This document shows, piece by piece, positions 44,541 through 55,632 of a stretch of DNA of 64,000 nucleotides. The notes beneath the pieces were generated by a model. It saw only the letters and a list, made by a program, of their open reading frames with translations, did no database searches and was not told where the DNA came from. The translations under genes and the position numbers were made by a program. The DNA comes from Cordylochernes scorpioides (lineage: Eukaryota; Arthropoda; Arachnida; Pseudoscorpiones; Chernetidae). Positions within the stretch are counted from its first letter, which is position 1, and the number at the start of each line of letters is the position of its first letter. Where the stretch lies: positions 47,159,794 through 47,223,793 of the forward strand of contig CP092886.1 in assembly GCA_030710605.1 (NCBI GenBank), written 5' to 3'.

Positions 44541-46615
44541 TAGCACCACTAAACACACTAACTAGAACCAATGGTTACAAAACCTCGAGTTGGTAGCACC
44601 ACTAAGCAGCACCAACTAGAACCAATGGGTACAAAACCTCGAGTAGCACCACTAAGCAGCACCAACTTGAACCAATGGGTACAAAATCTCGAGTTAGTAG
44701 CACCACTAAGCAGCACCAGCTAGAACCAATGGGTATAAAACCTCGAGTTAGTAGCACCACTAAACACACCAACTAGAACCAATGGTTACAAAACCTCGAG
44801 TTAGTAGCACCACTAAACACACCAACTAGAACTAATGGGTACAAAACCTCGAGTTAGTAGCACCACTAAACACACCAACTAGAACCAATGGGTACAAAAC
44901 CTCGAGTTAGTAGCACCACTAAACACACCAACTAGAACCAATGGGTACAAAACCTCGAGTTAGTAGCACCACTAAACACACCAACTAGAACCAATGGTTA
45001 CAAAACCTCGAGTTAGTAGCACCACTAAACACACCAACTAGAACTAATGGGTACAAAACCTCGAGTTAGTAGCACCACTAAACACACCAACTAGAACCAA
45101 TGGGTACAAAATCTCGAGTTAGTAGCACCACTAAACACACCAACTAGAACCAATGGTTACCAAACCTCGAGTTGGTAGCACCACTAAACACACCAACTAG
45201 AACCAATAGGTGCAAAACCTCGAGTTAGTAGCACCACTAAACACACCAACTAGAACCAATGGGTACAAAATCTCGAGTTAGTAGCACCACTAAACACACC
45301 AACTAGAACCAATGGTTACCAAACCTCGAGTTGGTAGCACCACTAAACACACCAACTAGAACCAATGGTTACCAAACCTCGAGTTGGTAGCACCACTAAA
45401 CACACCAACTAGAACCAATGGGTACAAAATCTCGAGTTAGTAGCACCACTAAACACACCAACTAGAACCAATGGTTACCAAACCTCGAGTTGGTAGCACC
45501 ACTAAACACACCAACTAGAACCAATAGGTGCAAAACCTCGAGTTAGTAGCACCACTAAACACACCAACTAGAACCAATGGGTACAAAATCTCGAGTTAGT
45601 AGCACCACTAAACACACCAACTAGAACCAATGGTTACCAAACCTCGAGTTGGTAGCACCACTAAACACACCAACTAGAACCAATAGGTGCAAAACCTCGA
45701 GTTAGTTGCACCACTAAACACAACAAGTAGAACTAATGGGTACAAAACCTCGAGTTAGTAGCACCACTAAACACACCAACTAGAACCAATGGTTACCAAA
45801 GCTCGAGTTGGTAGCACCACTAAACACACCAACTAGAACCAATAGGTGAAAAACCTCGAGTTAGTAGCACCACTAAACACACCAACTAGAACCAATGGTT
45901 ACAAAACCTCGAGTTGGTAGCACCACTAAGCAGCACCAACTAGAACCAATGGTTACAAAACCTCGAGTTGGTAGCACCACTAAACACACCAACTAGAACT
46001 AATGGATACAAAACCTCGAGTTGGTAGCACCAACTAGAACCAATGGTTACAAAACCTCGAGTTGGTAGCACCACTAAGCAGCACCAACTAGAACCAATGG
46101 TTACAAAACCTCGAGTTAGTAGCACCACTAAACACACCAACTAGAACCAATGGTTACAAAACCTCGAGTTGGTAGCACCACTAAACACACCAACTAGAAC
46201 CAATGGTTACAAAACCTCGAGTTGGTAGCACCACTAAACACACCAACTAGAACTAATGGATACAAAACCTCGAGTTGGTAGCACCACAAAACACACCAAC
46301 TAGAACCAATGGTTACAAAACCTCGAGTTGGTAGCACCACTAAGCAGCACCAACTAGAACCAATGGTTACAAAACCTCGAGTTAGTAGCACCACTAAACA
46401 CACCAACTAGAACCAATGGTTACAAAACCTCGAGTTGGTAGCACCACTAAGCAGCTCCAACTAGAACCAATGGTTACAAAACCTCGAGTTGGTAGCACCA
46501 CTAAACACACCAACTAGAACTAATGGATACAAAACCTCGAGTTAGTAGCACCACTAAGCAGCACCAACTAGAACCAATGGGTACAAAACCTCGAGTTTGT
46601 AGCCCTATTAAGCAA
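44541..46615. repeat. 53-bp satellite array, about 39 copies, with higher-order structure
   Basis: Unit CTCGAGTTAGTAGCACCACT and so on to AACCAATGGTTACAAAAC, 53 bp (54 bp when the CAGCACC variant is present). Each unit has an XhoI-type CTCGAG palindrome. Variants alternate in order: TTACCAAAC, then AGGTGCAAAAC, then GGGTACAAAATC, forming a 159-bp trimer repeated at about 45160-45320 and 45470-45700. A GGATACAAAAC block recurs near 46010, 46260 and 46525. Minus frames of 65-70 codons (repeating SGAT..RF-like or WCCLVVL-like peptides) are by-products. Confidence 0.95.
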
Positions 46616-46619
46616 CGCA

Positions 46620-47185
46620 AAATATAAAACAATAATAATAGTAAGGCGGCCATTTGCTTCTGTAAAACAATAGATACAAAAGCTCTTGCTATAAGCAATG
46701 CTAAAATAACAAAACGATTTTATAAATTTTGAAATTACACCATACTATAAATTTTAAAAATAATAATAAATTGTTTTGTTGTTTGGGTGTTTTTTTAATT
46801 TTGAGTATTTCCGTGGAACTATTGCTCACATAATATGGCCTTTAATATATAGTTCTTTATTTATTGAAATCTTATGATATATATATCTACTAGTACTAAT
46901 ATGGGGTTGAATCCATTTGATAATTTCTTTATTTCCAAGAACTGTTCGGGATTTTTGAAAATATTTAATCAACTCTAGTTTGCTGCATTCTCTGCCACAT
47001 ATATATGGATTTCTTAATGATTGGTTAGTTTAAGAGTTTTTTTTTTTAGGGAAAACATTTTAAACAAATGACTCCTCTTTTATAAATAAATATTCAAATT
47101 AGTTTAATGCAATACATATTTAAAATGCAAAATCATATCACAATTGAAAATATTCATATATTTTCATTATTCTAAGATGAGATAG
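46620..47185. other. No feature recognised
   Basis: AT-rich. Confidence 0.5.
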
Positions 47186-47189
47186 ATGA

Positions 47190-47480
47190 CCGTAATGACA
47201 ACCACAAAAATGTCATGTAAGTGAATAGAAAACAACCAATTAACATTTAAGGATTCATTAGGCAAATAACACAAGAGAGAAGATCCCAAACTTGCCTTCA
47301 ACGCGATGATTGGCAAACAAAAAGAGTTAATAATAACTGTCCGCCCAATGGTCGAATCTAGGCTGGGAGACCTTGTGGTGAACGGCATCTGGAGGCGTGC
47401 GGTTTGGTGCGTCGTAAATGCTACACGCCTACTTTCATGGTCCCGTGTTCCATAACGTCCAATTTACGGTCTCGCCAGTT
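47190..47480. promoter_or_regulatory. GC-richer island, candidate cis-regulatory element
   Basis: Has CAACCACAAAAA (RUNX-like), ACCAATTAAC, GGCAAATAAC and TCGTAAATG cores. The 73-codon minus frame (47167-47388) shows no domain. Some signs of a conserved non-coding element. Confidence 0.3.
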
Positions 47481-47484
47481 CTGG

Positions 47485-49345
47485 CATTTTGAGAGGACTC
47501 AGGGTTGCTTCACAGTTCAGATGAATTCTAGTTTATCCGTCCTGAAATCTCAGAAAGAGAATGCTAGATTTCAAATCTACTGAAATTACCATTACACATT
47601 CAGATTTCTGTCTAAATAATGACAATAGCCATCACACATCTCCAATCAGTCTATTCACCACTCTAGGGATATCTATAGAAACGCAAATACAGAATACAAT
47701 ATTTAAATATAATTCCTACAAGGTGCATGCCTAAGTTTCAATTAATTTTACACAAAAAAAATGATTACCAAGCTTACAAAGACAGGTATGCGAACAGGGT
47801 TAGATAAATTACACCGACAAATTTCATGGATAGGTTCTACATATGAAGGCAATATAAAAATATATAAGAACATTGTATTGATTTTGAATAATTAATGAGC
47901 TAAATGTGTGTTTTTAAGAGAGAGAAAACTATTTTAGTAACAATTCACATTCTAAAATCCCAAATTTGAATAGAGATTAAAATAATTTTAAGTATGGTAT
48001 TTAATAAAAACTCAACAGACCTTTTTAAATATAAATGTGGATATTTATATTTTAAGCTAAATACAAAATAAACGGACAAACCGCTAACGGCGATTCATAT
48101 AAAAAAGAAGCAAAAAAAAAAAAAAGGTTCAACTAACCATTGACCAATATTCCATAAATAGAAAATATGCCTAGTTATTTTGCGTACTGCGTCACAGATG
48201 CTCAAAGTGACCTCTCAACCAAGCCTGTAAACACTGCATCGCGGATTGACACGTCCTTTTCAAAGTTCCGGCCCTCATCTGAAAATAAAGAATACGATAT
48301 TCTAGCGCGCGGACAGTAAAATCCTAATCAGCAAATACGAGTACAACTCAGTTACGTACAAAGATGAAAATTTTGAGAATTTATCTGGTGAGAACGAAAG
48401 GGACCAGACTTCTGACAGGAAAGATGACATCCAAGTACTGACGAACTATACGATAAAAGTATGCTGAAAGCTTGTCGTGCATAAGCCGCATGGTTTGCTA
48501 TATAGTCAAGGGGGAGGGGGAGGGAACAGAGGATATTGTTAATTTATTAGAAGATATAGTAGAAGAAAAGGTCCGATCGGGCGATCTCCAAGTATCCTAA
48601 TCCAAACATTGATGCCAAACTGGTGCTTATGGCGGCTTTCGAGTTTTTAATGAAGATTTTTTACCGTCCAAACGTGGGTATTGCGTAAGTTTATGTAGCT
48701 CTCACTAACAAAGGTCTTCCCATAGACAAAGAAGACCACCTTCAAGAATGTCGCACAGGCTGTAATCTAATGCATAGTCCAGCTGCAAAAATGTGCCCAT
48801 GAATGGAAATCAGTAGGCTGTAGATTCCTGAACAGGTTGAAGGTGGTATGGATAAAATTCTATTATCATGTAATGTCTTTTCTCGTACCTTTTTGACTCG
48901 TGAGACAATTGTATGGAGGTTATATGGGGATTCAGTGCAACGACTTAGAGGAAAACCGCATTGTGTGTGCGTTCTCTCATGACCTGACTCTTTGACTTCG
49001 TGATGGATGTATACCTTTCTCCCAAATTAAACGATACAAAGGTGTAAATGTTGTATAAATGGCTGGTTTCCCTCAGGATGTAGTTTCCAGTGAAGTCAGG
49101 CGGCTTCCATTTGCTTGACATTAAGTGAATATCCTTGTCTCCGACATAAATAGCGATGAATTCATACAGTATGTAAATTAACATGATGATTCCGTTCAGG
49201 AATCAGCAGGAGTGTGAAAGCTTGGAAAAATATAGACCTAATGAGTGCATGGATGGATATCTTTTTAAATTTATATAATTTCGGATATGTAAAAAACGTT
49301 GGCTGTCCAAATACCAGAGGTTTTATATGCTACTATTGAACCCAT
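47485..49345. other. No gene; possible decayed coding sequence at 48370-49200
   Basis: Within 48370-49200 stop-free runs in the plus strand alternate between frames (for example VALTNKGLPIDKEDHLQEC and VFSRTFLTRETIVWRLYGDS). This looks like an old pseudogene but I cannot name the family. G-rich run GGGGGAGGGGGAGGG near 48513. Confidence 0.3.
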
Positions 49346-49350
49346 AGATT

Positions 49351-49660
49351 CCCACATTTTAAACCATTAAACCGTTTGGTTTACGACCACTACGACCCGG
49401 GTTCGAACCCGCATTGGACACTTTTTTCTGTTTAAAAAAAAAAAAAATGCTCCAATGGCCCCCCGATTCTTGCAAAAGTCCAACCCCACCAGCGAGTGCA
49501 AGTAACCAAACGGGGCTCTGGCACATTTGTAAGTGCAAAGTCGAACTGCTTTCACATGTATAGACATGTGGTGCGCTTACAGTAAAAAGCAGTCGCTAAC
49601 TACCCACCATGATTATCATGGCCTGTACCACGTGTACTAGGGATAAGCAAAAAAAAAAAA
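49351..49660 (+). mobile_element. tRNA-headed SINE
   Basis: B box GGGTTCGAACCCGC near 49398-49412, body as at 25423, A-rich tail to about 49660. Confidence 0.8.
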
Positions 49661-49664
49661 TGTG

Positions 49665-50360
49665 GCCGTCAGCGCATTTTTAAAAGGCCCAACTGCGATA
49701 GAGAATAAACTTCTGTATATGAAGGGCATCGAAAGCGCACGTTTTCAAGAAACTTTCAAAACGCAGGCAACTACTTATGGCCAAAGGTGAATTGACATCC
49801 CCACTTCACAACATATGGTATTAGTAGTCATTCAGCGCTTGGGATTGTTGAGGAAAGAGTTTTGCTTGTGAAGTATATTTATAAAATATTTGAAGCGTCC
49901 TTGCGCAACACTAATTCGTTCTATAAATATATGTCAATAACAGCGGGTCAAATAAATATAATATATAGGATGTACAAGTAGCGTTTACAATAAATCCTCA
50001 TAAGCGCGAATCTGGAAATATCTGAATACTCTTTATCAACCAAGCAAACACAACACTGCATAAGGACTAAACTTCCCATTGTGTAGAATGGGGACATCTT
50101 AATTCGCCTTACGTAATAGCTTATACCTTACTCTGAGAAATTGAGAATGGTAGATAGTAAATGGGGGAGTATTTAAGGAGGAGTTGATTTACGTGAATAA
50201 GATCATCGTCATCTCAAAAGAAAGGCTTGTAAATCCTCATATTGAATTCCTGGTATCTAACTTATATCTATTATCTATATAGCCAATAATTTTATTATAG
50301 TAATTCCCATATCTAACGCCTAGGTCCTTTATATTAATCAGATACATAATATATGTCTTG
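49665..50360. other. No feature recognised
   Basis: Mixed composition; no long frame. Confidence 0.5.
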
Positions 50361-50365
50361 TATAT

Positions 50366-50551
50366 TGTAACAAAGTATTCATTAATTTTATTATTTTATT
50401 AACAGAGTAGTCATTTTTATGTTTATATTTGGCTACTCTGTAAATTTGCCTCGTGGCTTATCTTTGGTTTACTACTGATAGTTTGTCCTTGCCTGAAATA
50501 AATTGTTGTCTCCTCCTGAAGTTTTTGTCTTCTCTAATTTTCCACGTGGCA
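50366..50551 (+). repeat. TRIM 5' LTR
   Basis: 186 bp. Differs from the 3' LTR by a small indel (CCTTG) and a few substitutions. Carries AATAAA (50500) and ends CCACGTGGCA. Confidence 0.88.
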
Positions 50552-51781
50552 TTTTGGTGGAGATGCTGGGTAAGTTAGGGAAGACCGCCGAGAAGACCTT
50601 GAAGCCATGGGTGCTGTGATCTACATTTGCGAAGACTGACTCCAGGATTCCACCGCCGTGCTAAAGCCAAGACTTCCCTCGAAAATGACGATGTCCCTCT
50701 AGAAGATATGACGACAAAGCCGCTCTTCACGCCGCAAAAAAAAAAAAGGACGCAAAAGTACTAGGGACAAAGTTCCAAGACTTCGATGGAATCCTTGGCA
50801 AAAGTACGTCAGATCCATGTCAGTATCTACAAGGTGTGTCCAATAAATAATGAGACCGGTCAAAAACAAAGAAAAAAAAATGAAATGATATTTTTTTTAA
50901 AAGAGTCTATTAAAAAAATAGAAAGCTTCAGCTACACTGCGGTATATCACATCACGTTATTGCGCGTGCAGTCGATAAATTGTAAGCTTGTAAAAAGAAC
51001 GCCTTGCATAACAACTTCTAATTTGTAATGGATAGAAAATTCGAACAACGAATTTGTATTAAAAATTGCTAAAAAAATGGGAAATCGGCTTCAAAAACTT
51101 TAGATTTGTTGAAATTGGCATTTGGAAATGAAAATGTAAATAAGCCCACCACATATAGATGGTTTTCATGATTTAAAAATGGAATGGAATCGGTGAAAGA
51201 TGAGAAGCGTGTTGGACGTCCAATTCTACACAGGAACCCTGAAAAGATGAGCCAAATTTCAAATTTGATAAAATAAAATCCACGAATAGGGTTACGGGAC
51301 ATTGAGGAAGAAACAGGGATATCAAAATCATTAGTTGGATCGATAATTAAAGAAGACTTGCAGTTAAAGAAGACACCTTCAAAATTTGTCCCTAAAATGC
51401 TCACAATCCAACAAAAGGAGAATCGCGTTGAAGTTGCCAAAAAATGCTTGAAATGGTGGAAGAAACCCCTAATTGGAAGGAAAAAGTAATATCTGGAGAC
51501 GAGACATGGGTTTACGGGTATGACCCGGAAACAAAACGCCAATCCATGGAGTGGAAAGGAAAAGATTAACCAAGAACGAAGAAACCCAAGTCATTTGCAA
51601 GTCAAAAAACAAAGTCTTATTGGTCACGTTCTTTGACATAAAGGGAATTCTGCATTATGAATATCTAAAGGAAGGTCAAACAATCAATAAGGAGTCTTAT
51701 TTAAACATTATGAGACGTCGATAGAAAAACCCCGTACAATTTATAAATGAATAAAATAAAGCATCAAGGGCTGCGTATCTT

Positions 51782-51845
51782 TATTAGAACGACTATATTA
51801 TGAGCTTTCGGGCACATACGCCCTTCTACAGGAATTAATAAACTA
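51782..51845 (-). ncRNA. Hammerhead-like motif near the PLE end (degenerate)
   Basis: On the minus strand: CCTGTAGAAGGGC, a hairpin GGGC-GTATGT-GCCC, then GAAA and GTC. Flanks TTTATTA and TAATAAA can close stem I. The core reads CTGTAGA where a hammerhead needs CTGANGA, so catalysis is doubtful. The same motif is at 53255-53319 on the plus strand. Confidence 0.45.
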
Positions 51846-52110
51846 ATAATCCAACTAGTTTGAAAATAGAATTTATATACACGTAGCTATTGTTTTGCAT
51901 ATCTGCTTAATTAGATAAATATTAAAATGTTTAAATTTACATGCAGGTGTAATGATTTGGAAAAACTAATTCTAATTTATATGAGGTAATATGATACATT
52001 TTGATTAAAGCAAACTTATTTTGTATTTTATATACAAATTTTTTCAAATTTTACAACTTGCAAGGAATCCCATTAGACATGTGATATCTTATACAATGAA
52101 TGAATTTGTT

Positions 52111-52374
52111 TTATCTTATTTTATTTAAGTCTATTGAATTATATGCTTCTGGTAAATCAATTCTGCGATTTATACTGTTGTATTGTTTGGACACTATTGC
52201 TTCAATTATTAATCTTTGATATTTGTTACTGATATTGTTGTAATGTGCTTTAGGTTCATTTAAGTTGAATGTGTGTCCTGTTGAATTGGAGTGCTGTATT
52301 ATTAATGATAAAGGGTCATTTCTGTTTATGTTTCTTCTGTGTTCAATGATTCTATTATGTAATTTTCTTCCCGT
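52111..52374 (-). CDS. PLE GIY-YIG endonuclease C-terminus (short arm)
   Basis: Starts inside the domain (TGRKLHNRIIEHRRN) and ends with RRIDLPEAYNSIDLNKIR and a stop. Differs from the long arm by a few residues (IIEH for ITEH, IIQH for IVQH, KAHYNNIS for KVHYNNIN), so the arms have diverged slightly or came from different copies. No start codon of its own at the element level. Confidence 0.75.
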   Translation of the reverse strand, partial: TGRKLHNRIIEHRRNINRNDPLSLIIQHSNSTGHTFNLNEPKAHYNNISNKYQRLIIEAIVSKQYNSINRRIDLPEAYNSIDLNKIR

Positions 52375-52377
52375 CAA

Positions 52378-52987
52378 AACTCATGAAACACAAACAGTTA
52401 TCCAAAATTTAACATCAGCTGGTTACCCCAAAACATTTATTTTAAAACATTTCTATCAGGCACAGGTCACATCTAACATGTTAGCACAAAAAACTAAAAT
52501 ATACAGGCAAAATTGTTACATTCCATATTCCCCGAAATCCATCCACATTTCCAGAACATTAGATAAATATGGAATAAAAACCTTTTATAGTAACTCTCCC
52601 AGCTTATCAGATATCTTAAGAAACCCGATAACAAAAAACAGGCAAACCAAATACATATCATGTAGAAAAGAGGTAATTTATTCTATAGAATGCAATAACT
52701 GTAATGCCAGATATGTGGGGGAGACGGGAAGAAAATTACATAATAGAATCACTGAACATAGAAGAAACATAAATAGAAATGACCCTTTATCATTAATAGT
52801 ACAGCACTCCAATTCAACAGGACACACATTTAACTTAAATGAACCTAAAGTACATTACAACAATATCAATAACAAATATCAAAGATTAATAATTGAAGCA
52901 ATAGTGTCCAAACAATACAACAGTATAAATCGCAGAATTGATTTACCAGAAGCATATAATTCAATAGACTTAAATAAAATAAGATAA
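52378..52987 (+). CDS. PLE linker and GIY-YIG endonuclease (long arm)
   Basis: Real homology starts near ETQTVIQNLTSAGYPKTFIL; the open frame extends upstream to 52265 but that part is antisense of the other arm. Blocks: SPSLSDILRNPITKNR, then VIYSIECNNCNARYVGETGR (GIY-YIG start with CxxC) and EHRRNINRN. The RT domain is absent. The same protein family as 1847-2818 but from a different subfamily (limited identity). Inactive for retrotransposition as it stands. Confidence 0.8.
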
Positions 52988-53254
52988 AACAAATTCATTC
53001 ATAGTATAAGATATCACATGTCTAATGGGATTCCTTGCAAGTTGTAAAATTTGAAAAAAATTGTATATAAAATACAAAATAAGTTTGCTTTAATCAAAAT
53101 GTATCATATTACCTCATATAAATAAGAATTAGTTTTTCCAAATCATTACACCTGCATGTAAATTTAAACATTTTAATATTTTTCTAATTAAGCAGATATG
53201 CAAAACAATAGCTACGTGTATATAAATTCTATTTTCAAACTAGTTGGATTATTA

Positions 53255-53319
53255 GTTTATTAATTCCTGTAGAAGGGCGTATGTGCCTGAAAGCTTGTAA
53301 TATAGTCGTTCTAATAAAG
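53255..53319 (+). ncRNA. Hammerhead-like motif near the PLE end (degenerate)
   Basis: Mirror copy of 51782-51845, with GCCTGAAA in place of GCCCGAAA (one stem II pair weakened). PLEs in many animals are known to carry hammerhead ribozymes near their ends. Confidence 0.45.
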
Positions 53320-53844
53320 ATACGCAGCCCTTGATGCTTTATTTTATTCATTATGAGACGTGTACGTGAATCAATTCGTCTGAAAAGAAGTGAAATGTGG
53401 AGTTCCAAAAATTGGATTATCCATCATGATAATGCACCACCACACACCGCTACATCTGTACTGACTTATTTGGCTAAACACGGCATCCAAATACTTCAAC
53501 AACCTACCTATTCCCCAGACCTAGCTCCAAATTATTTTTTTTCTCTTTCCAAAACTCAAAATGGCTCTAAAAGGAAGGAGATTTGACACTAGATAGTCGA
53601 TCATAGCGGATTCGAAAAAGGTCTTGAAGGAAATCCCGAAAGATGCCTTTTCTAAATGTTTTAAATCATGGGAGAAGAGATGGAAATTATGTATAGCTGC
53701 GGGAGGGGACTATTTTGAAAAATACTAATATTTTTTTTTATCATTCAATTTTTTCTTTATTTTTGACCAGTCTAATTATTTATTGGACACACCTTGTACA
53801 ATAATTGCTAGCTGTGGGTCACAGCTCCCATAGGGAAAAAGCTA

Positions 53845-54035
53845 TGTAACAAAGTATTCATTAATTTTATTATTTTATTAACAGAGTGGTCATTTTTATG
53901 TTTATATTTGGCTACTCTGTAAATTTGCCTTGCCTCGTGGCTTATATTTTGTTTACTACTGATAGTTTGTCCTTGCCTGAAATAAATTGTTGTCTCCTTC
54001 TGAAGTTTTTGTCTTCCCTAATTTTCCACGTGGCA
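53845..54035 (+). repeat. TRIM 3' LTR
   Basis: 191 bp, same ends as the 5' LTR. Confidence 0.88.
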
Positions 54036-54133
54036 ATATCAATCCTCCATCTAACGCGTTTATCTATATAATATTTATCCTATATCGACGAGTCTAGGTT
54101 TAAAGCATTACTTCAGTTTCTTCCTTCAAAGAG

Positions 54134-54443
54134 TTTTTTTATTATTATTACCTCTAGTATATCGGGTACAGGCCATGAAAATCATGGTGAGTAGCAGTTG
54201 GTGACTTCTTTTAACTGTTAGTTCACCACATGTCTATCTATATATGTGGAAGGCAGTTCGACTTTCGTACTTACAAATGTGCCAGAGCCCCATTTTGTTA
54301 CTTGCATACACTTGTGGGATTGAACTTTTGTATGAATAGGGAAAATTGGAGCAATTTATTTTTCTGAAAAAAATTGTCTGATGAGGAATTCGATCCCGGG
54401 TTATGGGTGTCATAAATTGACGGTTTATGCCACCCGTACACCT
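54134..54443 (-). mobile_element. tRNA-headed SINE
   Basis: Minus-strand copy; B box complement GGAATTCGATCCCGGG near 54385-54400, more diverged than the others. Confidence 0.75.
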
Positions 54444-54654
54444 TCAAGGTGGAAAGTTCTAATTCCGCTCTAAACGGTAACATGTCAATACTCAAATGCG
54501 ATATGCTCTACCTAAGACAAATGAGGTATGTTTAGAAGCCAACTCCACACACAGCTCACTCCACACATAAATCCATTATTTATCGATTTCTCATGATGTA
54601 TAGTGACTTTATAATCCTAGGTTGATTTAAACTCCCCTCTCATATATATATTAC

Positions 54655-54925
54655 ATGATGAATTTGTATAGAAAGTACTTAAGGGAAAGATACATGTTGG
54701 GAATGGAGAGGGTCAAACAAACACGTCGTGCGGGTGACAAAGATAATGGAGCCATTATGTGTCCGCGGCGGCCCAACAACAAACGATTAGTTCCATTCAT
54801 GGCCGCTGCGGTGGGAAACGCACCAGCAGTTAACCAATCCATTTTGTGCCGATTGCCTTTTCACTGCAGCTATTGACAGACATAGCTGCACTTTGGAGCG
54901 CGATTTGTCTCAGGTCACACAACGC
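54655..54925. promoter_or_regulatory. GC-rich island, candidate cis-regulatory element
   Basis: Contains AAAGATAATGG (GATA-like), GCCATTATGTG, GTTAACCAATCC, GCAGCTATTGACAG and GTCTCAGGTCAC. Two short frames overlap it on opposite strands without a domain. Confidence 0.3.
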
Positions 54926-54929
54926 CAGG

Positions 54930-55625
54930 TATCTACAACAAAAAACCGGGTTTCATTAAAACAACATGTTTGGTGCTAATGGGAGACCAGAATTTCGAAA
55001 GTTTTCCTGATATATGCAAATACTGAGACAAAGGTCGTAGCGTACTAAACCATATAAACTACTATATATTAAATAAAATGTTTAAAAATCTCATTATTGA
55101 AAAATATAGCTGAAATCTCGAATATATAAACACAACTAGATTATATATTCGCATATACGACGGATATTTCTGAATAGACAGAAAATATATATTAGCATCA
55201 CTGTTTATTTCAATAATTCGAAATCACCCAGGATGAGCCACGTGGAGACTATGTTGCTTGCACTTAATGCTTATTTATTGAAGCATATTTTTACAATTAG
55301 CGCAACTTACTTCTGTCCTTATTACGATGAGAAAGCATTTGAAGAGCCAGGCTGGTGAATCATCCTTGCAGTTGCCAGTTTAAACCACCATCGATACCTC
55401 CAATTATATATTTCTACTTTTCTCATTAAATTTGGGGCACTTTAGAGGAATTTCTGGTTGAGGTATTTTAGAACACTCTATAGACATATCGGGGTTTTAA
55501 GAATAGTAGAAATATATAAAAGAGCCTTGCATCGAACAATTCTCTACTGAAATCAATTAACACGCGATACTTTTATTTTTACAATAGAACAACTTCAAAA
55601 ATCGCGTTTTATAATTCGCTCACAC
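54930..55625. other. No gene; solitary MITE end
   Basis: CTTCTGTCCTTATTACGATG at 55312-55331 is one end of the TTACTGCGATGA MITE family. The rest is AT-rich. Confidence 0.45.
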
Positions 55626-55632
55626 AAATATA

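Larger units (their letters stand above)
51719..53348. mobile_element. Penelope-like element, palindromic insertion with 13-bp target duplication
   Basis: Flanked by CATTATGAGACGT at 51706-51718 and 53349-53361. The minus-strand copy (52376 to 51746) and plus-strand copy (52378 to 53348) meet near 52377; both point outward. Arms of about 620 bp are near-perfect reverse complements (51746-52376 against 52720-53348). The left end carries about 27 extra bp (CCCCGTACAATTTATAA...) before homology starts. Same architecture as 1440-3500. Confidence 0.85.
51028..53728 (+). pseudogene. mariner transposase, broken and split
   Basis: N-terminal half: MDRKFEQRICIKNC, then (after a stop) LDLLKLAFGNENV, VKDEKRVGRP, LRDIEEETGISKSLVGSII and KTPSKFVPKMLT, the usual mariner helix-turn-helix and linker blocks. 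The first catalytic block reads GDETWVYGYD. After the PLE insertion: WIIHHDNAPPHTATSVL (second Asp) and YSPDLAPNYFF, where the third Asp (normally CDFF) is lost. Several stops and frame changes. Inactive before the PLE arrived or soon after; the 53353-53586 frame is the longest surviving piece. Confidence 0.8.
50830..53796 (+). mobile_element. mariner-like transposon split by a PLE
   Basis: Ends CAAGGTGTGTCCAATAAATA and TATTTATTGGACACACCTTG are inverted repeats extending to about 48 bp with a few mismatches. TA on both sides (50828-50829, 53797-53798). The PLE occupies 51719-53348. Confidence 0.85.
50366..54035. mobile_element. TRIM (miniature LTR element) with nested mariner and PLE
   Basis: LTRs at 50366-50551 and 53845-54035 (TGTAAC...TGGCA) are flanked by the 4-bp direct repeat ATAT (50362-50365, 54036-54039). 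Without the mariner the internal part is only about 325 bp and codes for nothing, so the whole element was about 700 bp. TTTTGGTGGAGATGCTGGG just after the 5' LTR fits a primer-binding site for tRNA-Ala (one mismatch expected); AGGGAAAAAG before the 3' LTR is the polypurine tract. A solo LTR of the family is at 56527-56690. Confidence 0.85.

Noticed and set aside
44541-46615. CRISPR array
   Set aside because: There are no unique spacers; the whole unit repeats, and the window is eukaryotic.
45940-46698. Three minus-strand frames with repeating Trp-Cys-rich peptides
   Set aside because: They follow from the 53-bp satellite; frame is lost wherever unit length changes to 54.
51069-51542. 157-codon minus-strand frame
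   Set aside because: Antisense of the mariner transposase pseudogene.
52265-52377. N-terminal extension of the plus-strand PLE frame
   Set aside because: It is the antisense of the opposite palindrome arm and not PLE protein.
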